A DNA stretch of 54,256 nucleotides from positions 1 to 54,256 of the forward strand of contig NZ_SSXU01000024.1 of the NCBI RefSeq assembly GCF_009469605.1, read 5' to 3'. The stretch is from Zoogloea sp. 1C4 (GTDB lineage: Bacteria; Pseudomonadota; Gammaproteobacteria; Burkholderiales; Rhodocyclaceae). Of this stretch, positions 34,106 to 44,860 are shown one piece after another; position 1 is the stretch's first letter, and each line of letters starts with the position of its first letter. The notes below the pieces were generated by a model that was not told where the DNA came from, did not search any database, and was given only the letters and a program-made list of their open reading frames with translations. The translations under genes were made by a program, and so were the position numbers.

Positions 34106-34642
34106 ATGCGCGCATCTGCCTCCCGATCACGCCGCAGCCCGTTCGTCCTGGGCTGGCTGCTGAGCCTGCTGCTGGCCTTCGCCCACGCCCCGGCCTGGGC
34201 CGCCGGTGAGCTCGAAGCCAAGATCAAGGCCGCCTACGTGTTTCACGTGCTCAAGTTCGTCGACTGGCCCCAGGCCGGCAGCGAACCCCTGCGCCTGTGC
34301 GTCGCCGGCACCGACGCCGTGGGCCAGCTCCTCGCCGAGCTCTCCGGCAAGCAGATCAAGGATCGCAGCCTGCGGGTCGACATGGACCCGGGCGCCGATC
34401 TCGCGGGCTGCAACGCCCTCTACATCGGCCGCTCCGAACGCCGCTGGCACGACATCCTCGGCCGGCTGCGGGGCAGCGTTCTCACCATCAGCGACGTGGA
34501 CGGCTTCGCCTCGGCGGGCGGCATCGTCGGCTTCTTCTCCGACAACGGGCGGATCAAGCTCGACATCAACCCCGACGCGGCCCGCCAGGCCAACCTCAAG
34601 ATCAGCGCCAAGCTGCTCGAACTGGCAAGAACGGTGCAATGA
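34106..34642 (+). CDS. YfiR-family periplasmic protein (DUF4154)
   Basis: A 178-residue periplasmic protein. Signal sequence FVLGWLLSLLLAFAHAPAWA; mature domain matches YfiR/DUF4154 with LEAKIKAAYVFHVLKFVDWP, LRLCVAGTD, CNALYIGRSE, VLTISDVDGFASAGGIVGFF and IKLDINPDAAR. In Pseudomonas YfiR represses the diguanylate cyclase YfiN through its CHASE-type periplasmic domain. Here the adjacent kinase has a comparable periplasmic sensor, so YfiR probably controls that kinase. Stop and kinase start overlap (ATGA). Starts 19 bp after the receptor gene. Confidence 0.9.
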   Translation: MRASASRSRRSPFVLGWLLSLLLAFAHAPAWAAGELEAKIKAAYVFHVLKFVDWPQAGSEPLRLCVAGTDAVGQLLAELSGKQIKDRSLRVDMDPGADLAGCNALYIGRSERRWHDILGRLRGSVLTISDVDGFASAGGIVGFFSDNGRIKLDINPDAARQANLKISAKLLELARTVQ

Positions 34643-37600
34643 TGCGGCCCTCAACCGACAGGCGCGGCTTCCTCGACCGCATGCAGATCAAGACCAAGCT
34701 GGTCCTGCTCATCGTGCTGACCAGCGTGGTCGCACTGATCGTCCAGGCCGCCGGCTTCGTGGCCTACGAACGGATGCGCGTCACCGACCAGCTGATCGGC
34801 GACCTCTCCTCCCTCGCCCGGATCGTCGCCAACCGCAGCACCGCTGCCCTCATCTTCAACGACGACAAGGTCGTGGGCGAAACCCTCACCGCCCTGAAGG
34901 TCAAGCGGGCCATCGTCGCCGCCTGCGTCTACGACGCCGACGGACGCGTCTTCGCCCGCTACGACAGCGGCGAGGAGCGCCCCTTCCGCTTCCCGCCCCC
35001 CGCCACCGCTGGCGGCACGGTCATTGAAGACGGCTACCTGCATCTCACCGAGCCGGTCATCGAGGACGGCGTACAGCTGGGCACCGTATTCATCCGCGCC
35101 AGCTTTGCCGAGCTCAACCAGCTGTGGCGCGACTACCTGCTGTTCGCCGGGCTGATCGCCCTGGCGGTGTCCTTCATCGCCCTGCTGGCCGCCACCCGCT
35201 GGCAGCGCGTCGTCGCCGGGCCGATCGAGCGCCTCACCCGCACCGTCAAGACGATCTCCACCAACAAGGACTACCGCCTGCGGGCCAGCGCCGAGAGCGA
35301 GGACGAGGTGGGCACCCTGGTGGATGTCTTCAACGGCATGCTCGACGCCATCGAGGAGCGCAACCAGGCCCTCATCGACAGCAACCACCGGCTGTCCGAC
35401 AACGAAGCCCAGCTCAAGCTCGCCAACGAAGAACTCGAAGAACGGGTGCGGGCCCGCACCGCCGAGCTCCAGGCCCTGTTCGACTCGGCCAGCGTCGGCA
35501 TCGTGCTGGTGCGCGACGGCGCCATCACCCACCAGAACCGGCGCATGGACGAGATGTTCGGCCTCGGCGACGTCACCGCCAGCGAACTCGCCAGCCTGTG
35601 GCGCAGCGGCCCGGAAGGCGCCGAGGTCGAGGCAGCCCTGGCCCGGGGCGAGACGATCCGCCGCGAGCTGGAAATCCCCCAGCCCGAGGCCGGCCGGATG
35701 TGGGTGCGCATGTCGGCCCGGGTGATCGACGCCGCCGACCCGTCCCGCGGCATGGTGGGCGTCGTCGAGGACATCACCGCCGAGCGCGCCGCGATGGACG
35801 AAATGATCCGCGCCAGGACCCTCGCCGAGGACGCCTCGCGGATGAAGTCCGAGTTCCTCGCCACCATGAGCCACGAGATCCGCACCCCGATGAACGCCAT
35901 CATCGGCATGCTCTACCTGGCCCTCAAGAGCGAGCTGCCGCCCGGCCTCTCCAACTACCTCTCCAAGGCCCAGGGCGCCGCCCATTCGCTGCTGGGCATC
36001 ATCAACGACATCCTCGACTTCTCGAAGATCGAGGCCGGCAAGCTCGAGATCGAATCCATCGAGTTCGGCCTCGACGCGGTGCTCGAACAGCTCAAGGACA
36101 CCATCGTCCTGCAGGCCGAACAGAAGGGCATCGAGTTCCTGATCCGCTACGACGTGACCATCCCGCCGGTGCTGGTGGGCGACCCGCTGCGCCTCGGCCA
36201 GATCATGCTCAACCTGTGCAGCAACGCGGTCAAATTCACCGAGAAGGGCGAAGTCGAACTCGCCTTCCGCTGCATCGAGGCCACCGACACCGACCTCACC
36301 CTGCACTTCTCGATCCGCGACACCGGCATCGGCATGACGCCCGAGCTCGTCAGCCGGCTGTTCCAGAAATTCACCCAGGCCGACCAGACCACCACCCGCC
36401 GCTTCGGCGGCACCGGCCTCGGCCTCGCCATCAGCAAGCACCTGGTCGAGCTGATGGACGGGCGGATCTGGATCGAGGAATCCGTCCCCGGCAAGGGCAC
36501 CACGGTGTGCTGCACCGTGCATCTCAAGGTCTCGCCCGAAGCCCGCACCCACCGCCAGCGCCTCGTCGAGAAGGCCGGCCCGCTGCTCGCCGGCATCCAC
36601 GTGCTGGTGGTGGACGACAACGAGGTCTCGCGGGAGATCGTTGCCGAGATGCTGCGTTTCTTCCACCTGGAAGTCAGCGTCGCCTCCAACGGCCCCACCG
36701 CGATGGCCATGCTCCAGGCCGCCGACCCACCCTTCGACATCGTGCTGATGGACTGGCGCATGCCGATGATGAACGGCGATGAAGTCACCCGGCGCATCCA
36801 GGCCAACCCGGCCATCCAGCACAAGCCGAAGATCGTGATGATCACCGCCTACGGCCGCGAGGACGTCATCCGCGCCTCCGAGCAGGCCGGCGCCGACGCC
36901 TTCCTGGTCAAGCCGGTGTCGCCGTCGATGCTCCTCGACACCATCCTCACCAGCCTCGGCCGCGGGCGCATTCTCGAAGAGCGGCGCGCCAGCGCCCTGC
37001 GCCCGGGCAGCTGCGATCTGCGCGGCGCGCGCCTGCTGCTGGTCGAAGACAACGACATCAACCGCGAATTCGCCACCGAGCTGCTGCGCAGCATGAACAC
37101 CGTGGTCGATTCCGCCGTGAATGGCGCCGAGGCCGTCGCAATGGTCCGCGAAAACGCCTACGCGGCAGTACTGATGGACATCCACATGCCAGTGATGGAC
37201 GGCCTCGAAGCCGCCCGGCAGATCCGCGCCCTGGGCAATCAGCCCGGCGGCGAACGCTTCCGCGATCTGCCGATCATCGCCATGACCGCCCTGGCGATGG
37301 CCCACGACGAGCAGCGCAGCCTCGCCGCCGGCATGAACGACCACATCACCAAGCCCGTGGCGCCGGATCGCCTGCAGGCCGCCCTCGCCCGCTGGCTCCA
37401 GATTCCCCAGACCGCCCAGCTGCTGCCCGCCAGCACCAGCAACCTCGATGACGACCTGCACCGCCTGACCACCATCGACTGCGAGCAGGGCGTGCGCCGC
37501 ATCGGTGGCGACCAGGGCGCCTACCGCAAGCAGCTCCTGCGCTTCCGGGCCCGCTACGCCGGCGCCGCCGACACCCTCGCCACGATGATCGACGAGCGCC

Positions 37601-38049
37601 CCCTGCGGGAAGCCGAGGAGTTCTGCCACGCCCTCAAGGGCGTCTGCGGCAACATCGGCGCCGACGCCCTGTTCGCCTGCGTGACCGACATCGACAACCA
37701 GCTCAAGCAGGAGACCCGCCCCGAGCCCGCCGACCTGACCCGGATGGCCCGGCTGCTGGGCGAGGTGATGGCCGACATCGAGCGCCTCGAAACCCCGCCG
37801 GAAGCCGCACCATCCGCCGCCAGCATGGAGCCTGCAGAGGCAGGCCAACAGGTGGCACAATTGATCGAATTACTGGAATCCGATCTGGGCGCTGCCCAGG
37901 CGGTCATGACGACGCTGCGCGCAGGCGTCGCCGGCACGGCCGTGGAGGCCGTCATCCGCGAGATCGCCGAGAAGCTCGATCTCTTCGAGATCGACGAAGC
38001 CATCGCCCTGCTCAAGAGCCTGCACGCTGAACTGGCCGGCCCGCCATGA
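34639..38049 (+). CDS. Hybrid sensor kinase with HAMP, PAS, two receivers and HPt
   Basis: A 1136-residue inner-membrane kinase. Order: TM1 ~20-42 (LVLLIVLTSVVALIVQAAGF), periplasmic CHASE8-like domain ~45-165, TM2 ~168-190, HAMP, coiled coil, degenerate PAS (~285-390), HisKA with His412 (MSHEIRTPMNAIIG), HATPase_c (NLCSNAVKFTEKG, DTGIGM, GTGLGLAIS), receiver 1 (Asp705 in LMDWRMP), receiver 2 (Asp847 in LMDIHMP) and HPt with His997 (FCHALKGVCGN). The kinase is followed, with an ATGA overlap, by a protein with two receivers and c-di-GMP domains, the obvious phosphorelay target. Its periplasmic part resembles the YfiN sensor, which fits control by the upstream YfiR-like protein. Confidence 0.93.
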   Translation: MMRPSTDRRGFLDRMQIKTKLVLLIVLTSVVALIVQAAGFVAYERMRVTDQLIGDLSSLARIVANRSTAALIFNDDKVVGETLTALKVKRAIVAACVYDADGRVFARYDSGEERPFRFPPPATAGGTVIEDGYLHLTEPVIEDGVQLGTVFIRASFAELNQLWRDYLLFAGLIALAVSFIALLAATRWQRVVAGPIERLTRTVKTISTNKDYRLRASAESEDEVGTLVDVFNGMLDAIEERNQALIDSNHRLSDNEAQLKLANEELEERVRARTAELQALFDSASVGIVLVRDGAITHQNRRMDEMFGLGDVTASELASLWRSGPEGAEVEAALARGETIRRELEIPQPEAGRMWVRMSARVIDAADPSRGMVGVVEDITAERAAMDEMIRARTLAEDASRMKSEFLATMSHEIRTPMNAIIGMLYLALKSELPPGLSNYLSKAQGAAHSLLGIINDILDFSKIEAGKLEIESIEFGLDAVLEQLKDTIVLQAEQKGIEFLIRYDVTIPPVLVGDPLRLGQIMLNLCSNAVKFTEKGEVELAFRCIEATDTDLTLHFSIRDTGIGMTPELVSRLFQKFTQADQTTTRRFGGTGLGLAISKHLVELMDGRIWIEESVPGKGTTVCCTVHLKVSPEARTHRQRLVEKAGPLLAGIHVLVVDDNEVSREIVAEMLRFFHLEVSVASNGPTAMAMLQAADPPFDIVLMDWRMPMMNGDEVTRRIQANPAIQHKPKIVMITAYGREDVIRASEQAGADAFLVKPVSPSMLLDTILTSLGRGRILEERRASALRPGSCDLRGARLLLVEDNDINREFATELLRSMNTVVDSAVNGAEAVAMVRENAYAAVLMDIHMPVMDGLEAARQIRALGNQPGGERFRDLPIIAMTALAMAHDEQRSLAAGMNDHITKPVAPDRLQAALARWLQIPQTAQLLPASTSNLDDDLHRLTTIDCEQGVRRIGGDQGAYRKQLLRFRARYAGAADTLATMIDERPLREAEEFCHALKGVCGNIGADALFACVTDIDNQLKQETRPEPADLTRMARLLGEVMADIERLETPPEAAPSAASMEPAEAGQQVAQLIELLESDLGAAQAVMTTLRAGVAGTAVEAVIREIAEKLDLFEIDEAIALLKSLHAELAGPP

Positions 38050-40985
38050 ACGAGACCCCCGCCGCACCCGCCGACAAGAACCACAAGCCGCGCATCCTCA
38101 TCGTCGATGACGTGCACGAGAACCTGCACGTGCTGGTCGGCATCCTGCGCAATGATTTTGCCGTCGTCGTCGCCACCTCCGGCCCCAAGGCCCTCGAGCT
38201 GGCCACCCGCCAGCCGGCCCCCGAGCTGATCCTCCTCGACATCCGGATGCCCGGGATGGACGGCTACGAGGTGCTCCACCGCCTCAAGTCCGATCCCGCC
38301 ACCGCCGACATCCCGGTGATCTTCGTCACCGCCCTGGCCGAAACCGCCGACGAAGCCGTCGGCCTGCGCCTGGGCGCCGCCGACTACGTCACCAAGCCGG
38401 TCAATCCCGAGCTCCTGCTGCTGCGCGTGCGCAACCAGCTCGAACTGCGCTGCCACCGCCGCAAGACCGCCGCCGGCAACGGTGCCGAAGCCGTGCTGCG
38501 CGCCGAGAAGTCCACCCTGCTGCTGGTGGACGACATCCCCGAGAACCTCCACGGCCTGTCCACCGCGCTCCACGAAGACTACCGAATCATGGTGGCCGCC
38601 AACGGCCAGCGCGCGGTCGAACTGGCCACCGGCCCCAACCCGCCCGATCTGGTGCTCCTTGACATCATCATGCCGGGCATGGACGGCTACGAGGTGTGCC
38701 GGCGGATCAAGTCCAGCCCCAGCGGCGGCCGCATCCCGGTGATCTTCGTCACCGTCGCCGACAGCGTGGTGGACAAGCTCCACGGCTTCTCCATCGGCGC
38801 CGCCGACTACATCACCAAGCCCTTCGACATCGACGAAGTGCGCGCCCGGGTGCGCACCCACCTGGATCTCAGCCGCCTCCAGCGCTCCCTCGAACAGCTC
38901 ATCGAAGAGCGCATGGCCTCGCTGCAGGAAGCCAACGAGGCCCTCGCCGAGAGCAAGGAGAAGTACCGCATCCTGGCCGAGTACTCCCCCAACTGGGAAT
39001 ACTGGATCGACCCCCAGGGCCGCTACCTGTACGTCTCGCCAGCCTGCCAGGACGTCTCCGGCTACAGCGCGGTGGATTTCGTCGGCGACCCCGGCCTGAT
39101 GCGCAAGATCATCCACCCCGACGACCTCCCCATCTGGGACGCCCACGACGAGCAGCAGCCCTCGCCCAGCGGCCACCACCTGCTCAACTTCCGCATCCGC
39201 GCCCGGGACGGCTCCGAGCGCTGGATCGAGCACATCTGCCAGCCCGTGGTGGACGCCCGCGGGCGCTTCCTCGGCAGCCGCGGCAGCAACCGCGACATCA
39301 CCAGCCGGGTCCGCGCCGAAGAAGAACTCCACCTGGCCGCCACGGTGTTCGCCACCACCTCCGAGGCGGTGATGGTGATCGACGCCACCAACCGGGTGCT
39401 CACCGTCAACCCGGCCTTCACCGAGATCACCGGCTTCAGCCAGGAAGAAACCGCCGGCCACGAACCCGTGATGCTGCCCGCCGACCCCTCCGACCCGGAG
39501 CCCTACCGGCACCTGTGGGCGGCGGTCAACACCACCGGCCGCTGGCAGGGCGAGATCACCAGCCGGCGCAAGGACGGCCGCGAGTTCATCGCCTGGGCCA
39601 CCGTCAGCACCGTGTATCGCGAGGACGCCTCGGTGCATCGGCGGGTCGTGCTGTTCTCCGACATCACCGAAAAGAAGAAGGTCGACAACCTCATCTGGAC
39701 CCAGGCCAACTACGACCACCTCACCCGCCTGCCCAACCGCCGCCTGTTCAACGACCGCATGGAGCGCGAGGTGCGCAAGGCCCAGCGCAACGGCACCACG
39801 GTCGGCCTGCTGTTCATCGACCTCGACCGCTTCAAGGAGGTCAACGACACCCAGGGCCACGAGATCGGCGACCTGCTCCTCATCGAAGCCGCCAGCCGCA
39901 TCCGCCAGTGCGTGCGCGACTACGACACCGTGGCCCGGCTGGGCGGCGACGAATTCACCGTGATCCTGTCCGAGCTCCACGGCGGCAGCGAGATCGGCCG
40001 GATCGCCCAGGACATCATCGATCGCCTGTCCGAACCCTTCCTCCTCGCCCACCAGGAACACTTCGTCTCGGCCAGCATCGGCATCGCCGTGTTCCCCGAG
40101 GACGGCCTCACCATCAGCGAGCTCATCAAGCACGCCGACCAGGCCATGTACCTCGCCAAGGACGCCGGCCGGGGCTGCTTCCGCTTCTTCACCCGGGCGC
40201 TCCAGCAAAGCGCCGAGCAGCGCGTGCGCCTCGCCGGCGAGCTGCGCCGGGCGGTCGAGGCCGAACAGCTCGAGGTCTACTACCAGCCCATCGTCGAGCT
40301 CGACACCAACCGCGTCACCAAGGCCGAAGCCCTGCTGCGCTGGAAGCACCCCACCCAGGGCACGATCAGCCCGGCGGTGTTCATCCCCGTCGCCGAAGAC
40401 ACCGGGATCATCCACGACCTGGGCGAATGGGTCTTCCGCGAAGTCATCCGCCAGGCCCGCCGCTGGCGCGACACCCTCGGCGAAGACTTCCAGGTGAGCA
40501 TGAACATGTCGCCGGTGCAGTTCAACGTCAGCGGCCCCAGCTGCCGCCAGTGGGCCGACCTGCTCGCCAGCGGCGACCTGCCCGGCGCCAACCTGGTCAT
40601 CGAGATCACCGAAGGCCTGCTGATGAACACCGAGCCGGGCATCCTCGACATCCTGCTGCGCTTCCGCGACGCCGGCATCGGCGTGGCCATCGACGACTTC
40701 GGCACCGGCTACTCGTCGCTCGCCTACCTCAAGAAGTTCGACATTGACGTGCTCAAGATCGACCAGTCCTTCACCCGCAACCTGAGCCCCGACGCCCCCG
40801 ACTTCGCCCTCTGCGAAGCCATCGTCGTGATGGCCCACAAGCTGGGCCTGAAGGTCATCGCCGAAGGCGTCGAGACCGAACTCCAGCGCGACCTGCTGCG
40901 CCAGATCGGCTGCGACTACGCCCAGGGCTACCTGTATTCCCGCGCGGTGCCGGCCGACCAGTTCGAAGCCTTCTGCTGCGCCTGA
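38046..40985 (+). CDS. REC-REC-PAS-PAS-GGDEF-EAL c-di-GMP enzyme
   Basis: A 979-residue cytoplasmic protein. Two receivers (~14-130, LLDIRMPGMDGYE; ~158-275, LLDIIMPGMDGYE), a coiled-coil linker, two PAS domains (~310-425 and ~430-555), GGDEF (RLGGDEF, residues 633-637) with an intact inhibitory I-site RDYD, and EAL (Glu761 in KAEALLRW, plus DDFGTGYSS and EGVET). Both catalytic signatures look intact, so it may make or degrade c-di-GMP depending on receiver phosphorylation. The start overlaps the kinase stop (ATGA). Stop at 40985, then 64 bp to the nuclease pair. Confidence 0.94.
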   Translation: MNETPAAPADKNHKPRILIVDDVHENLHVLVGILRNDFAVVVATSGPKALELATRQPAPELILLDIRMPGMDGYEVLHRLKSDPATADIPVIFVTALAETADEAVGLRLGAADYVTKPVNPELLLLRVRNQLELRCHRRKTAAGNGAEAVLRAEKSTLLLVDDIPENLHGLSTALHEDYRIMVAANGQRAVELATGPNPPDLVLLDIIMPGMDGYEVCRRIKSSPSGGRIPVIFVTVADSVVDKLHGFSIGAADYITKPFDIDEVRARVRTHLDLSRLQRSLEQLIEERMASLQEANEALAESKEKYRILAEYSPNWEYWIDPQGRYLYVSPACQDVSGYSAVDFVGDPGLMRKIIHPDDLPIWDAHDEQQPSPSGHHLLNFRIRARDGSERWIEHICQPVVDARGRFLGSRGSNRDITSRVRAEEELHLAATVFATTSEAVMVIDATNRVLTVNPAFTEITGFSQEETAGHEPVMLPADPSDPEPYRHLWAAVNTTGRWQGEITSRRKDGREFIAWATVSTVYREDASVHRRVVLFSDITEKKKVDNLIWTQANYDHLTRLPNRRLFNDRMEREVRKAQRNGTTVGLLFIDLDRFKEVNDTQGHEIGDLLLIEAASRIRQCVRDYDTVARLGGDEFTVILSELHGGSEIGRIAQDIIDRLSEPFLLAHQEHFVSASIGIAVFPEDGLTISELIKHADQAMYLAKDAGRGCFRFFTRALQQSAEQRVRLAGELRRAVEAEQLEVYYQPIVELDTNRVTKAEALLRWKHPTQGTISPAVFIPVAEDTGIIHDLGEWVFREVIRQARRWRDTLGEDFQVSMNMSPVQFNVSGPSCRQWADLLASGDLPGANLVIEITEGLLMNTEPGILDILLRFRDAGIGVAIDDFGTGYSSLAYLKKFDIDVLKIDQSFTRNLSPDAPDFALCEAIVVMAHKLGLKVIAEGVETELQRDLLRQIGCDYAQGYLYSRAVPADQFEAFCCA

Positions 40986-41049
40986 GCAGCCCGCCCGCTG
41001 CCCCGGCGTGCCACAATCCGCGCCGCCTCCCCGTTTTCGATTGCCGCCC

Positions 41050-42162
41050 GTGATCACCCTCCTGCACACCGCCGACTGGCAGATCGGCAAGCTCTTCGGC
41101 CAGTTCGACCCGGACGACGCGGCCCTCCTCGCCGAAGCCCGCTTCGCCGCCATCGAGCGCCTCGCCCGCCTCGCCACCGACCACCGCGCCGACGCCGTGC
41201 TGGTGGCCGGCGACGTGTTCGACGCCCAGGGCGTGACCGACCGCACCGTTTTCCGCCTGTTCAACGCCATGGCCGGCTATGCCGGGCCGTGGGTGATGAT
41301 CCCCGGCAACCACGACGCCGGCCTCGCCGAATCGGTATGGACGCGCGCCGCCCGCCTCGGCGCCATCCCCGCCAACGTGCACGTGTGCCTGCAGCCCGCG
41401 CCGCTCGTCGTCGCCGGGCTGGCGATCCTCCCGGCGCCGCTCACCCAGCGCATCACCCACGCCGACCTCACCGAATGGTTCGCCAGCGCCGAAACGCCCG
41501 TGGGCCTGCCGCGCATCGGCCTTGCCCACGGCAGCGTGCAGGGCCTGCTGGCCGACGGCATCGACTCCTCCAACCCCATCGCCGCCGGCCGCGCGGCCCA
41601 GGCCCGCCTCGACTACCTGGCCCTGGGCGACTGGCACGGCACCCGCCGGGTCGATGAACGCTGCTGGTACGCCGGCACCCCCGAGACCGACCGCCACCGC
41701 GCCAACGACTCCGGCCAGGCCCTACTCGTCCGCCTTGCCGGCCCCGGCGCGCTGCCCGAAGTCACCCCCGTCGCCACCGGCCAGTACCGCTGGCTGAGCG
41801 AAACCATCGACCTGCAGGTGCCCACCGATCTCGACGCCGCCCTCGAACGCATCGACGCCTTCGGCCCGGCCGACGTGGTGCAGATCAGCGTCACCGGCCA
41901 GACCGACCTCGCCGGCCACCGCTGCCTGCAGGACGCCCTCGCCCGGGCTGGCGGCAAGGCCCGCAGCCTCAGCGCCGATCTCGACGCCCTGCGCCTCGAA
42001 CCCACCGACGCCGACATCGCCGCCCTCGACGCCGACGGCTACCTGGGCGACGTGATCGCCGAACTGGGCGCCGACCTCAAGGCCCGCCCCGACGGCCCCG
42101 CCCGGGACGCCCTGGCCCTGCTGGCCGGTTTTCTTGCCGACGACCGGAGCGCCGCCCGATGA
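41050..42162 (+). CDS. SbcD/Mre11-like nuclease (YhaO-type)
   Basis: A 370-residue metallophosphoesterase-family DNA nuclease. Motifs: HTADWQIGKLFG (D-x-x-x-G), VAGDVFDAQG (GD), IPGNHDAG (GNHD), LAHGSVQG and LGDWHGTR (G-x-W-H). Start is GTG 41050, because the family N-terminus (VITLLHTADWQIG) begins there. Its stop overlaps the start of the SMC-like ATPase (ATGA). This pair resembles YhaO/YhaN and SbcD/SbcC, which process DNA ends and hairpins. Confidence 0.88.
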   Translation: MITLLHTADWQIGKLFGQFDPDDAALLAEARFAAIERLARLATDHRADAVLVAGDVFDAQGVTDRTVFRLFNAMAGYAGPWVMIPGNHDAGLAESVWTRAARLGAIPANVHVCLQPAPLVVAGLAILPAPLTQRITHADLTEWFASAETPVGLPRIGLAHGSVQGLLADGIDSSNPIAAGRAAQARLDYLALGDWHGTRRVDERCWYAGTPETDRHRANDSGQALLVRLAGPGALPEVTPVATGQYRWLSETIDLQVPTDLDAALERIDAFGPADVVQISVTGQTDLAGHRCLQDALARAGGKARSLSADLDALRLEPTDADIAALDADGYLGDVIAELGADLKARPDGPARDALALLAGFLADDRSAAR

Positions 42163-44822
42163 AACTCACCCGCCTGCGCGTCGAGCAGCTCCGCCAGTTC
42201 CGCCAGCCCCTCGAGATCAGCGGCTTCGAACCCGGCCTCAACGTGTTCACCGGCCCCAACGAGGCCGGCAAGAGCACCCTCGTCGCCGCCATCCGCGCCG
42301 CCTTCTTCGAGCGCCACCGCTCGAAAAGCGTCGATGACCTGCAGCCCTGGGGCGACAGCAGCGCCGCCCCCACCATCGAGCTGGATTTCGACCTCGGCGG
42401 CGAACCGTGCCGGCTCACCAAGCGCTTCCTCGGCCGCGCCCGCTGCGACCTGCAGCTGGGCGCCCGCCAGTTCGACGGCGCCGACGCCGAGGACCAGCTG
42501 GCCGAACTCCTCGGCTTCCAGTTCGCCCAGAAAGGCAGCAGCAAGAGCGAGCACTGGGGCATCCCCGGCCTGCTGTGGATCACCCAGGGCACCGCCCACT
42601 CCATCGCCGAGCCGGTCAGCCACGCCGCCGGCCACCTCAACCGGGTACTCGGCCAATCGCTCGACCACTCCCTCGGCGAAGTCGCCAGCAGCCGCGGCGA
42701 CGCCATCCTCGCCCGGGTCGAGGCCGCCCGCAACGAGCTCCTCACGCCGGCCGGCGGCCGTCCCCGCGGCCCCTTCGCCGACGCCGAAAGCCAGGTCGCC
42801 GCCCTCGAAACCCGCCTCGCCGAACTCGACAGCGCCATCGCCAGCTACTGTCGGCAGGTGGACAACCTCGCCGCCCTGCGCCGCGAGCACCGCGCCGAAG
42901 AAGCCGAGCAGCCCTGGCTCGGCTTCCGCGCCCAGGCCCGGGACGCCGCCGAACGCCTCGCCGCCATCCAGGACGTGGAGCGCGATCTCACCGCCGCCCG
43001 CCAGCAGGCCGGCCAGTTCGACGAGCGCATCCGCCTGCTGCGCCAGCAGCTCGACACCCTCGCCCGCCAGGAAGACGACGCCCGCCGCCGCCACGCCGAC
43101 GCCATCGAGGCCGCGCGCCGGGCCGACGACGCCCGCCGCCAGTCCGCCCAGTGGCAGGCCCGCCACGCCGACGCCGCCCGCGCCGCCGACATCGCCCGCC
43201 AGGCCCTGCGCCTCGCCCGCCAGGAAGACACCCGGCAGCAGCTGGCCGCCCAGCTCGCCACCCTGCGCCAGCAGGCCGCCGACGGCGCCGCCCGCCTCAC
43301 CGAGGCCGAAGCCGCCCAGGCCGCCCTGCGCGCCCTGCAGGCCCAGGCTGCCGCCAGCCGCCTCGACGACGCCGACCTCACCGCCCTGCGCGAGCGCCAG
43401 CGCAAGCTCGACGAGAACCGCATCCGCCAGTCCGCCGCCGCCACCCGGCTGCAGTTCGCCCTCGACGACGGCCGCACGATCCGCATCGGCGACGACCCGG
43501 TGAGCGGCAACGGCGAGCGCCAGCTCCTCGAGGCCACCCGCGTCGCGCTGCCCGGCATCGGCCAGCTCACCATCACCCCCGGCGGCGCCGATCTGGCCCG
43601 GCTCGCCCAGGCCGGCATCGACCTCGCCGACGCCCACGCCGCCCACCTGGCGCGCCTGGGCCTCGACTCCCTCGAAGCCGCCGAGGCCCGCCAGCGCGCC
43701 GGCCAGCAGCTCGACTTCGAGGTGAAGGCCGCCGCCGCCCGGCTGAAGGATCTCGCCCCCCGTGGCCTCGACGCCCTGCGGAACGAGCGCGACGCCCAGC
43801 TCGCCCGCGCCGCCGACGCCCAGCAGGCCCTCGACCGCCTGCCCGCCGCGCCCGACACCCCGCCGCCCACCATCGCCGAAGCCGAGGCCGCCGAGGACGC
43901 CGCCCGCCACGCGGCGGACACCCTCGCCGCGCAGCTCGCCCGAACCCAGGCCGACGCCGCCACCGCCGAAGCCGCCCACGCCGCCGCCAGCCGCGAAGCC
44001 GCCGCCGCCCAGGCCGTGCTCGACGCACCCGGGCGGGCCGACAGCGTGGCCCGCGCGCGCGCCGACCTCATCGACACCCAGGCCGCCCAAGGCGCCCTCA
44101 CCAGCCGCATCGAGGCCCTCGCCCGCCAGATCGACGCAGCCCGCCCCGACCTGCTCCGGCAGGACGTGGAGCGCTTCACCCGCAGCGCGGAACTCCACGA
44201 AAAGCGCTTCGCCGAACGCCGCGACGCCCTGCTGCGCCTCGACGTAGAGCTTCAGACCGCCGGCGCCCTGGGCCTCGACGAACAGCGCGCCGAAGTCGCC
44301 CGCGACCTCGCCCAGGCCCAGCGCCGCAGGGCCGAGCTCGCCCGCCGGGCCGGCGCGCTCGATCACCTGCTGGGGCTGCTGCAGGCCCGCCGCAAGGCCC
44401 TCACCCGGCGCCTGCAGGCGCCCCTCAAGCGCCATCTCGATCACTACCTGCACCTGCTGTTCCCCGACGCCAGCCTGGAGATCGACGAGCGCCTGCAGCC
44501 CGGCGCCCTCACCCGCCGCGGGCCCGACGGCAGCGCCGGGGCCGAAACCGGCCCCTTCGACGCCCTCAGCTTCGGCGCCCGGGAGCAGATGGGCGTCATC
44601 AGCCGCCTCGCCTACGCCGACCTGCTGAAGGAAGCCGGCCGGCCGACGCTGATCATCCTCGACGACGCCCTGGTCCACAGCGACGCCGAACGCCTCGCCC
44701 AGATGAAGCGCGTCCTCTTCGATGCCGCCACCCGCCACCAGATCCTGCTGTTCAGCTGCCACCCGGAATGCTGGCGCGACCTGGGTGTGGCGCCGCGGGC
44801 CATTGCGAACCTGCGCAGCTAG
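42159..44822 (+). CDS. SbcC/Rad50-like ATPase (YhaN-type)
   Basis: An 887-residue ABC-ATPase of the SMC/SbcC type: N-terminal Walker A ([17 protein letters not shown]), long alanine/arginine-rich coiled-coil arms (~220-800), and a C-terminal signature ([14 protein letters not shown]) and Walker B ([12 protein letters not shown]). A coiled-coil hook cysteine pair is not evident, so it is closer to YhaN/RecF-like forms than to full-length SbcC (~1050 residues). Forms a complex with the upstream nuclease. Confidence 0.88.
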   Translation: MKLTRLRVEQLRQFRQPLEISGFEPGLNVFTGPNEAGKSTLVAAIRAAFFERHRSKSVDDLQPWGDSSAAPTIELDFDLGGEPCRLTKRFLGRARCDLQLGARQFDGADAEDQLAELLGFQFAQKGSSKSEHWGIPGLLWITQGTAHSIAEPVSHAAGHLNRVLGQSLDHSLGEVASSRGDAILARVEAARNELLTPAGGRPRGPFADAESQVAALETRLAELDSAIASYCRQVDNLAALRREHRAEEAEQPWLGFRAQARDAAERLAAIQDVERDLTAARQQAGQFDERIRLLRQQLDTLARQEDDARRRHADAIEAARRADDARRQSAQWQARHADAARAADIARQALRLARQEDTRQQLAAQLATLRQQAADGAARLTEAEAAQAALRALQAQAAASRLDDADLTALRERQRKLDENRIRQSAAATRLQFALDDGRTIRIGDDPVSGNGERQLLEATRVALPGIGQLTITPGGADLARLAQAGIDLADAHAAHLARLGLDSLEAAEARQRAGQQLDFEVKAAAARLKDLAPRGLDALRNERDAQLARAADAQQALDRLPAAPDTPPPTIAEAEAAEDAARHAADTLAAQLARTQADAATAEAAHAAASREAAAAQAVLDAPGRADSVARARADLIDTQAAQGALTSRIEALARQIDAARPDLLRQDVERFTRSAELHEKRFAERRDALLRLDVELQTAGALGLDEQRAEVARDLAQAQRRRAELARRAGALDHLLGLLQARRKALTRRLQAPLKRHLDHYLHLLFPDASLEIDERLQPGALTRRGPDGSAGAETGPFDALSFGAREQMGVISRLAYADLLKEAGRPTLIILDDALVHSDAERLAQMKRVLFDAATRHQILLFSCHPECWRDLGVAPRAIANLRS

Positions 44823-44860
44823 GCCAGCGTCCAACCCCGCACCGAACCCGGAGCCCCCCG

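Noticed and set aside
34651-41270. Very long minus-strand open frames (over 1000 codons) opposite the hybrid kinase and GGDEF/EAL genes
   Set aside because: They mirror the codon structure of well-identified plus-strand genes; high GC at third positions leaves few stops in the opposite frame. Their translations are low-complexity (Gly/Val/His/Asp rich) and match no domain.
42039-44834. Minus-strand 931-codon open frame opposite the SbcC-like gene
   Set aside because: Same cause: shadow of the alanine-rich coiled coil. It has no ribosome site or domain, while the plus frame has Walker A, signature and Walker B motifs.
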